Below, in pieces: positions 1-3,702 of a DNA stretch of 5,583 nt (position 1 is the stretch's first letter; every line of letters begins with the position of its first letter). The translations under genes were made by a program, and so were the position numbers. Source of the DNA: Thermoleophilia bacterium (GTDB lineage: Bacteria > Actinomycetota > Thermoleophilia > Gaiellales > SKUG01); NCBI GenBank assembly GCA_007122215.1, contig SKUG01000075.1, positions 1 through 5,583 of the forward strand, written 5' to 3'. The notes beneath the pieces are model-generated. The model saw only the letters and a program-made list of their open reading frames with translations. It searched no databases and had not been told where the DNA came from.

Positions 1-5
1 CATCC

Positions 6-518
6 TCACCCGTCGCGGGACACCGACCACACCTCGTGCAGGAACCCCGCGTACTGCACCTCGCGCTCGACCTGCATCCCGACCTTCCGCGCCACGCCAC
101 GCGATGGCTCGTTCTCCGGCCTGATCAGGGAGATCACCCGCTCGAGGCCCAGCGCCCCGAAGGCGTGGTCGCGCACCGCGATCGCACACTCGCTGGCGAT
201 CCCCTGGCGCCAGCTGCTCGGTCGCACGTGGTAGGCGATCTCCACCTGCGGCTGCAGATAGCCCTCGACCTGCTGGTCGAGCAGCCCGCAGTCGGCCACG
301 ACCTCGCCACTGGCACGCTCCACCACGGCCCAGAGCGAGCGCCCGGTCTCGGCCTGCCGGACCTGGTGGCTGGCAATCAGCATCCCGACCTCGTCCGGAG
401 TCATCGTGCGGGTGTAGTGCTCCATCGCGCGCTCGTCCCCGAAGATCGCATGCAGCGCCTGGCGGTCTGCCTGCTCGAGGGGTCGCAGGTCGAAGCGCTC
501 GGTCGAGAGGATCACCAT
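6..518 (-). CDS. GNAT family N-acetyltransferase, RimJ/RimL-like
   Basis: A 170-residue protein, the usual length for single-domain GNAT enzymes, which transfer the acetyl group of acetyl-CoA to an amine. The N-terminus LSTERFDLRPLEQAD matches the 'L-x-TERL-x-LRP-x-x-x-x-D' opening of the RimJ/RimL (Acetyltransf_3) group. Residues around 92-110 (EIAYHVRP then WRQGIASE) give the beta4 strand and the Q/R-x-x-G-x-A acetyl-CoA pyrophosphate loop, and NEPSRGVARKVGM near residues 136-148 is the usual 'N-x-x-S-x-x-x-x-x-K-x-G-F/M' helix. The substrate cannot be told; ribosomal-protein, antibiotic or small-molecule acetylation are all possible. The start is the ATG at 518-516, with only a weak AGG-type ribosome site upstream. 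It is divergent from the plus-strand gene and reads away from the secretion-like cluster, so it is probably unrelated to it. After its TGA, an ATG at bases 3-1 (TGAGGATG) could start a further gene outside the window. Confidence 0.9.
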   Translation of the reverse strand: MVILSTERFDLRPLEQADRQALHAIFGDERAMEHYTRTMTPDEVGMLIASHQVRQAETGRSLWAVVERASGEVVADCGLLDQQVEGYLQPQVEIAYHVRPSSWRQGIASECAIAVRDHAFGALGLERVISLIRPENEPSRGVARKVGMQVEREVQYAGFLHEVWSVSRDG

Positions 519-594
519 GATCGCTGCCTACCCATGCAGGCGGGATAGCTCACGGCCCCGTACGGGTATCAGGCAGGCAGTGAAGAACGCACTG

Positions 595-1119
595 ATGAAG
601 TTTGCGGGGTTCTTCGTGGAGAAGGTCCCGGTCGAGGAGCCGCCTGCCCAGGCGGAGGATCCCCGGCGCGGGCCTGCACAACCCCATCCCCACCTGCTCC
701 ACGGCCAGTTCTCGAGCCCCTCCGGAACGCGCGCGCAGCCACACGATCCCCAGGGCGCGCCTCCGGTTCGCTCCCAGCCCCTCAACGTCGCGCTACGCGC
801 GTGGGTGCCGCAGGACCACGCCCGCCACCTCACCGCACACGGCCTGCACGTGATCGCTGCGGGGGGCGAGCTCACGAGCAGCCAGGCACGCAGGTACGGC
901 GCACAGGTGCTGGTGATCTCCGCGGAGTGCCTCGGGTCGAACACCCACTTCCTGACCAACCCGCAGCTGCCAACGGTCTTCATCAGCTCGGAGGCGATCC
1001 TTGCACCGCCGCGGCCAGGCGTGGTCTACGCGAAGGATCCGCTGCGCGCCAGCGAGATGGCCTCGGCGGCATACGAGGCGTACGAGTCATGGGTGGAGGC
1101 GACGGGCACCACGCCCTGA
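595..1119 (+). CDS. Hypothetical protein with a receiver-like alpha/beta domain
   Basis: A 174-residue protein if started at ATG 595. GTG 580 is an in-frame alternative preceded by AGGCAGG, and the frame is open back to an ATG at 517, but codons before 580 lack the G/C third-position bias of the rest. Residues about 10-62 are a Pro/Gln/His-rich, probably unstructured linker. Residues about 64-168 alternate strands and helices as in a response-regulator receiver: NVALRAWV, a helix, LHVIAAG, a helix, AQVLVISAE, PTVFISSE, GVVYAKDP, then a C-terminal helix. The AKDP lies where receivers carry the conserved Lys, but the acidic pocket is not evident and Ser follows the third strand instead of the phosphorylated Asp. 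It may therefore be a pseudo-receiver, like those at the N-terminus of CpaE/TadZ; this is inference from strand pattern only. It converges with the minus-strand cluster, with 9 bases between stops, and no terminator is obvious there. Confidence 0.7.
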   Translation: MKFAGFFVEKVPVEEPPAQAEDPRRGPAQPHPHLLHGQFSSPSGTRAQPHDPQGAPPVRSQPLNVALRAWVPQDHARHLTAHGLHVIAAGGELTSSQARRYGAQVLVISAECLGSNTHFLTNPQLPTVFISSEAILAPPRPGVVYAKDPLRASEMASAAYEAYESWVEATGTTP

Positions 1120-1128
1120 ATGCCGCTC

Positions 1129-1497
1129 TCAGACGCCGCGCAGTCCCTGCGAGCTGTAGGCGCGCTCAGCCTGGGAGCGCAGCTGGTCGTTCGCCATGAT
1201 CGCGCTGGCGATGGCCTCGGCCTTCGGACCAGAGACACCCGAGGCTGCCTCGACCATCGACAGCAGCGCAGACTCGAAGCTCTGGTGCCGGCTCGCTGCC
1301 CGCCGCACCTCCATGCGGATGCGCTGGTCCTGCTCGGGCAGCTGCACCTGTGGCGGCTGCGGCGGCTGGACGTGCATCGGCACGACGTGTGCGGGAAGCC
1401 GCGGCCCCTCCGGCCCGGCGGTGTGCCCGGATACCTGTGCGCCCCCGGGAATGAGCGTGAACGGTCGCGGTCCGATCGATCCTGCATCGCCTTGCAT
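1129..1497 (-). CDS. Small hypothetical protein, Pro/Gln-rich N-terminus and helical C-terminus
   Basis: A 122-residue protein that I do not recognise. Residues 1-57 are rich in Gly, Pro and Gln (for example HVQPPQPPQVQLPEQ near 42-56) and look unstructured. Residues 58-115 are amphipathic and helix-prone: a basic stretch RIRMEVRRAASR, then SFESALLSMVEAASGV and a helix through KAEAIASAIMANDQLRSQAERAY. No membrane segment or signal peptide is visible. It is the last gene of the minus-strand cluster, 93 bases after the 163-residue rod-like gene, and its layout (disordered head, helical tail) matches its neighbours. The ATG at 1497 has CACAGGGGGAG just upstream, similar to the CACAGGAG before two other genes of the cluster, although the spacing to the ATG is short. 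A small secreted substrate, chaperone or filament component are all possible; none is shown by the sequence. Confidence 0.75.
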   Translation of the reverse strand: MQGDAGSIGPRPFTLIPGGAQVSGHTAGPEGPRLPAHVVPMHVQPPQPPQVQLPEQDQRIRMEVRRAASRHQSFESALLSMVEAASGVSGPKAEAIASAIMANDQLRSQAERAYSSQGLRGV

Positions 1498-1590
1498 GGT
1501 CTCCCCCTGTGCATGGTTGCCTGTGTCGCGTCGGGCATGGATGTACCCGTAGTGCGAGCCCAGGCAGGGCCCGTCACCGGCGCGAGGGGA

Positions 1591-2082
1591 TCAGCCCCGC
1601 AGCCAGGTCTGGATGGCGCTTCGCTCCTCGCGGTTCATCGAGGAGAGGATGTCGAGGATCAAGGTCGCTTCCTGCATGCGCGTCTGGGCCAGCGCGACCT
1701 CGGCGGGATCGAGGTCCCGTCCCTCGGTGCGGGCCTTGGCCAGCAGGTTCTCGAAGTGGCGGCGGGCGTTCGACACGCCCTGGCCGGCAAACCCGAGCAG
1801 GTCCTTGAAGCTCTGGATCCCACCTTCACGGGCGGCCGTCAGCACGTTGTTGACGAGCCCGCCTCCCGGCGCCGGCTGCTGCGGAGCGAGCGTCGATGCC
1901 GAGTGGGCAGCCATCGAGTAGTTGGCTGCGACGTTCGTGCCGCCGGTGTTGGCGTCGGCGTTGACGAACCCCGTCGAGATCGCTGCGTTCCCGGTGGGAG
2001 TGGGCGACGTCGGCTGCGTCGGCGCGGCCGTGGTGCCCGGAACCCCGGTGGTGACAAGTGGCTGGCTGACTGCTGTGGTCAT
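1591..2082 (-). CDS. Putative type III secretion inner rod-like protein (YscI/PrgJ type)
   Basis: A 163-residue protein. Residues 1-75 are Thr/Pro/Ala/Gly-rich and low complexity, without a Sec signal peptide. Residues 80-163 are predicted helical: NNVLTAAREGG, FKDLLGFAGQGVSNARRHFE, then LDPAEVALAQTRMQEATLIL and on to AIQTWLRG at the end. A C-terminal 'DP-x4-ALAQ-x2-M' helix followed by a short helix is the layout of YscI/PrgJ/MxiI inner rod proteins, which line the basal-body channel under the needle. The function is inferred from this pattern, not from a recognised orthologue. The last 39 residues align without gaps to the end of the 136-residue protein at 3142-3552. The gene lies downstream of the needle-like gene, matching the prgI-prgJ order, but 334 bases and a hairpin separate them. 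The start ATG 2082 is preceded by a G-run (GGGGGG) at about 8 bases, a weak ribosome site. Confidence 0.6.
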   Translation of the reverse strand: MTTAVSQPLVTTGVPGTTAAPTQPTSPTPTGNAAISTGFVNADANTGGTNVAANYSMAAHSASTLAPQQPAPGGGLVNNVLTAAREGGIQSFKDLLGFAGQGVSNARRHFENLLAKARTEGRDLDPAEVALAQTRMQEATLILDILSSMNREERSAIQTWLRG

Positions 2083-2416
2083 GGTGGGTGCCCCCCGATG
2101 TGGCGAGCCCTTCCTGCCGATGCCCCCGCTCCGGCTGGTCAGGCGTTCCTGTTGTCTGCCCGTCTATCGCCGTTGGCACCAGGGTTGTTTCAGCGAGCAT
2201 GCGAATTCGTTGCAGGCGGGGCAGGATGCCGGCCGCGCAGGCGCACACCATGGCCGCAGCCGGACGCCGCGAGCGTCCCACGGGCACGGATGGCTTCCCG
2301 GACGTTCGGGGCACATGGACAGCGTTCCGACCACGCGAGACGGCCCGCCGCCGGGCTGCCGGATGGCACCCAGGCGACGGGCCGTTCAGGTCGTCACGCG
2401 CTGCTTGCTGCGAGCG
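2083..2416 (-). other. Intergenic leader between the needle-like and rod-like genes
   Basis: These 334 bases hold no convincing gene; open frames here have shadow-like composition. On the minus strand the stretch begins with the strong hairpin at 2340-2385 (listed separately). A perfect 6-bp stem with a 5-base loop follows at 2262-2278 (GGACGC / GCGTCC). Around 2183-2215 the DNA is noticeably more A/T-rich than its surroundings and includes the palindrome CGAATTCG. That suits a promoter for the rod-like gene; the best minus-strand match I find is CTGAAA followed about 19 bases later by GATAGA, which is poor and not called. The length is unusual for this otherwise compact cluster. Confidence 0.5.
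2340..2385 (-). terminator. Strong stop-proximal hairpin after the needle-like gene
   Basis: Two 21-base arms (2340-2360 and 2365-2385) are separated by only four bases. Eighteen positions are Watson-Crick pairs. Of the three differences, two become G-U wobbles and one a C-U mismatch when the minus strand is transcribed, whereas in the plus-strand RNA all three are mismatches. The structure therefore fits a minus-strand transcript. It begins about 31 bases after the stop of the 75-residue gene. No U-tract follows, so it may be a Rho-assisted terminator, a pause, or a 3'-end stabiliser, rather than a classical intrinsic terminator. Confidence 0.6.
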
Positions 2417-2644
2417 TCAGGCGTCGCGCAGCAGCTCCTGCAGCAGCTGGTCCTCACGGTGCAGGTTCTGCACCGTGCGTGCAGTCAGCTGGTACGCGTT
2501 GGAGAGCTTGTTCATCTCGATCTGGAAGAGCGCGAGCTTGGCCGGGTTCTCGATCAGCTCGGGATCCGCCATGCGCGTCGCGTGGATGTGGGCGGCATCG
2601 GCCCATCCAGCCGCGATCTGGGCGAGGTGGTTGACGCTGGTCAT
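2417..2644 (-). CDS. Putative type III secretion needle subunit-like protein (MxiH/PrgI/YscF type)
   Basis: A 75-residue, all-helical protein with no signal peptide or membrane segment. Needle subunits are typically about 80 residues: an N-terminal helix, a short turn containing a Pro, then a C-terminal helix that packs into the needle lumen. Here residues 4-27 form the first helix (WADAAHIHATRM), ENPAKLALFQIEMNKLSNAY (32-51) gives the turn and second helix with the family-like NP-x3-AL-x-Q-x2-M spacing, and the tail runs through LHREDQLLQELLRDA. PrgI and YscF show comparable 'P-x3-LA-x-x-Q-x-x-[LI]' then a polar helix. The assignment is from this pattern and size; the classical C-terminal I-x-Q motif is not present as such. 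The ATG at 2644 has AGGAG (2655-2659) 10 bases upstream within CACAGGAG. It lies 48 bases after the 125-residue gene, probably in the same transcript, and is followed by a strong hairpin. Confidence 0.6.
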   Translation of the reverse strand: MTSVNHLAQIAAGWADAAHIHATRMADPELIENPAKLALFQIEMNKLSNAYQLTARTVQNLHREDQLLQELLRDA

Positions 2645-2692
2645 GTCGATCTTGCTCCTGTGGGGGTGGGGGATGGAGGATCCGCGCCTGGG

Positions 2693-3070
2693 TCAGATGC
2701 TCCTGAGCGTGTCGTACGCGAACTGCCACTGCTTCTGCAGCAGCTCGTCCGCCAGGAAAGCCTCTGCGATGGCCGCAGCCTGGAGCGGGCCGCCCGGCGC
2801 GATCACCTCGAGCGCGGGCATCAGCGCATCGGCGGGATCGTCCATGACGCGGACGATGTCGACGAGCTCACGCTGCTGTGTGGAGCTGAGCTCGGCCAGC
2901 TCTGCAAGGAAGCGACCACGCGCTGCCTCGGGATCGACGGTGGCTGCGAGCTCGGCCTCGATGGACGCCCGCAGCTGCTGCACGTCCGGCTCGACGGCGG
3001 AGGTGGAAGCATGCGAAGGGGCACGGTGCATCGGCTCCTGGTCACCAAGGTGTGGTGCTGGCTCGTGCAT
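2693..3070 (-). CDS. Small hypothetical helical protein of the secretion-like cluster
   Basis: A 125-residue protein that I do not recognise. Residues 1-28 are His/Pro/Ser-rich and probably flexible. From about residue 29 it is acidic and helix-forming: DVQQLRASIEAELAATVDPE, FLAELAELSSTQQRELVDIV, a DDP turn near 77-79, then AAAIAEAFLADELLQKQWQF and the end YDTLRSI. No signal peptide or membrane helix is seen. The ATG at 3070 is well supported by GGAGG at 3077-3081, six bases away. A second in-frame ATG at 3031 also has AGGAG but only three bases away, so the first start is preferred. It sits between the 136-residue rod-like gene (71 bases upstream, with a hairpin between) and the needle-like gene (48 bases downstream). 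Acidic small helical proteins next to needle genes are often their chaperones or co-filament proteins; that is only a possibility here. Confidence 0.75.
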   Translation of the reverse strand: MHEPAPHLGDQEPMHRAPSHASTSAVEPDVQQLRASIEAELAATVDPEAARGRFLAELAELSSTQQRELVDIVRVMDDPADALMPALEVIAPGGPLQAAAIAEAFLADELLQKQWQFAYDTLRSI

Positions 3071-3076
3071 CGTGCC

Positions 3077-3081
3077 CCTCC
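3077..3081 (-). promoter_or_regulatory. Ribosome binding site deciding the 3070 start
   Basis: GGAGG on the minus strand, six bases before the ATG at 3070. The competing ATG at 3031 has AGGAG only three bases away, too close for efficient initiation, so this site favours the longer protein. Confidence 0.65.
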
Positions 3082-3097
3082 GGCTCTCGATTCTCGT

Positions 3098-3124
3098 GGC
3101 ATCCAGCCCTCATGGCCGGATGCC
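3098..3124 (-). terminator. Hairpin downstream of the 136-residue gene
   Basis: Arms at 3098-3108 and 3114-3124 form an 11-bp stem with a five-base loop. The single non-matching position is a G-U wobble in the minus-strand RNA but an A-C mismatch in the plus-strand RNA. It begins 17 bases after the stop of the upstream gene and has no U-tract. It is probably an RNA 3'-end or intercistronic structure rather than a full terminator, since the next gene follows closely with a good ribosome site. Confidence 0.4.
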
Positions 3125-3141
3125 GTGGTCACCGACTGCTG

Positions 3142-3552
3142 CTATCGCAGCCAGGTCTGGACCATTTCCCGCTTGGTGTCGTGGCTCGACTTGGCAAGCT
3201 GCGTGGCGGTGGAGTAGCGCTGCTGCTCCATCTGGTGCACCGCGACCTCTGCTGCCGAGACCTCCAGCCCCTCGGCCACGCGCTGGGCGAGCTCCCGGGT
3301 CCGGTTCGCACCGATCTGCTCGCGAACGTGTGCCACGTTCACCATCGAGCGGATCGGGTCACGCAGGTCGAACGGCACCTGGACGGTTGCCTGTGCATTT
3401 GCCTGTGGCTGTGCCATCCCCGGCTGTCCACCACCTGGAGCAACGTTCGCAGTGGGGGCCGGAGCCGTAGTCCCACCATTGCCCATGAGGTTGTTGACAG
3501 TCTGGTTGAGGTTGGCCGCCTGGGCCAAGAGAGCCTGAACGTCGCCCGCCAT
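3142..3552 (-). CDS. Putative rod/needle-family small protein, paralogue of the 163-residue protein
   Basis: A 136-residue protein. Residues 1-24 form a short helix (VQALLAQAANLNQTVNNLMG), residues 25-58 are Gly/Pro/Ala/Gln-rich and flexible, and residues 62-136 are helical: RDPIRSMVNVAHVREQIGAN, RTRELAQRVAEGLE, then SAAEVAVHQMEQQRYSTATQ and a terminal EMVQTWLR. Residues 98-136 align ungapped with 124-162 of the 163-residue protein (13 of 39 identical, including AEVA, two Gln and QTWLR), so the two share an ancestral C-terminal module. That module has the layout of type III inner rod proteins; the function is inferred. It is the first gene after the promoter at 3653-3681, and so is likely to head a transcript running into the 125- and 75-residue genes. 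The ATG at 3552 has AGGAG (3563-3567) 10 bases upstream within CACAGGAG. It ends in TAG; no signal peptide or membrane helix is visible. Confidence 0.65.
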   Translation of the reverse strand: MAGDVQALLAQAANLNQTVNNLMGNGGTTAPAPTANVAPGGGQPGMAQPQANAQATVQVPFDLRDPIRSMVNVAHVREQIGANRTRELAQRVAEGLEVSAAEVAVHQMEQQRYSTATQLAKSSHDTKREMVQTWLR

Positions 3553-3652
3553 GTTTCCACGTCTCCTGTGTCGTCCCTACCACCAGGGTGCCCCACCGCG
3601 ATTCCCCCGGCAAGCCCTGACAGCCGGCCCATCCCTAGACCGATCTACGTCC

Positions 3653-3681
3653 AATATGCGGGGGTCCCCGCAATCTGTCAA
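3653..3681 (-). promoter_or_regulatory. Sigma70-type promoter for the small-protein operon
   Basis: On the minus strand, a perfect -35 box TTGACA (3681-3676) is followed after exactly 17 bases by CATATT (3658-3653), which matches four of six positions of TATAAT. The site lies in the 150-base gap between the large gene and the 136-residue gene, reads toward the latter, and predicts a leader of roughly 95 bases. Its A/T-rich -10 stands out against the G+C-rich surroundings. This is the clearest promoter in the window. Confidence 0.65.
3657..3672. promoter_or_regulatory. Palindrome in the promoter spacer, possible operator
   Basis: TGCGGG-GGTC-CCCGCA is a perfect 6-bp inverted repeat with a four-base centre. 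It fills most of the spacer between the -35 and -10 boxes and overlaps the edge of the -10. A protein bound here would block or remodel the promoter. It could alternatively form an RNA hairpin at the 3' end of the large upstream gene, 30 bases after its stop, but no U-tract follows. Confidence 0.45.
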
Positions 3682-3702
3682 GGGGCAGGGAATGCGTCTG
3701 GC

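Noticed and set aside
517..594. An upstream ATG start at 517 for the plus-strand gene
   Set aside because: It would overlap the acetyltransferase start codon and leave no divergent promoter space, and codons before 580 lack the G/C third-position bias of the rest.
1026..1577. A longer minus-strand frame overlapping the 122-residue gene
   Set aside because: Its product is dominated by Arg/Ser/Cys without structure. The 1129-1497 frame has a helical tail and a ribosome site.
2173..2189. Sigma54-like TTGGCAC-N5-TTGTT on the plus strand
   Set aside because: The essential GC of the -12 element is GT here, and it points away from any plus-strand gene, so it is probably chance.
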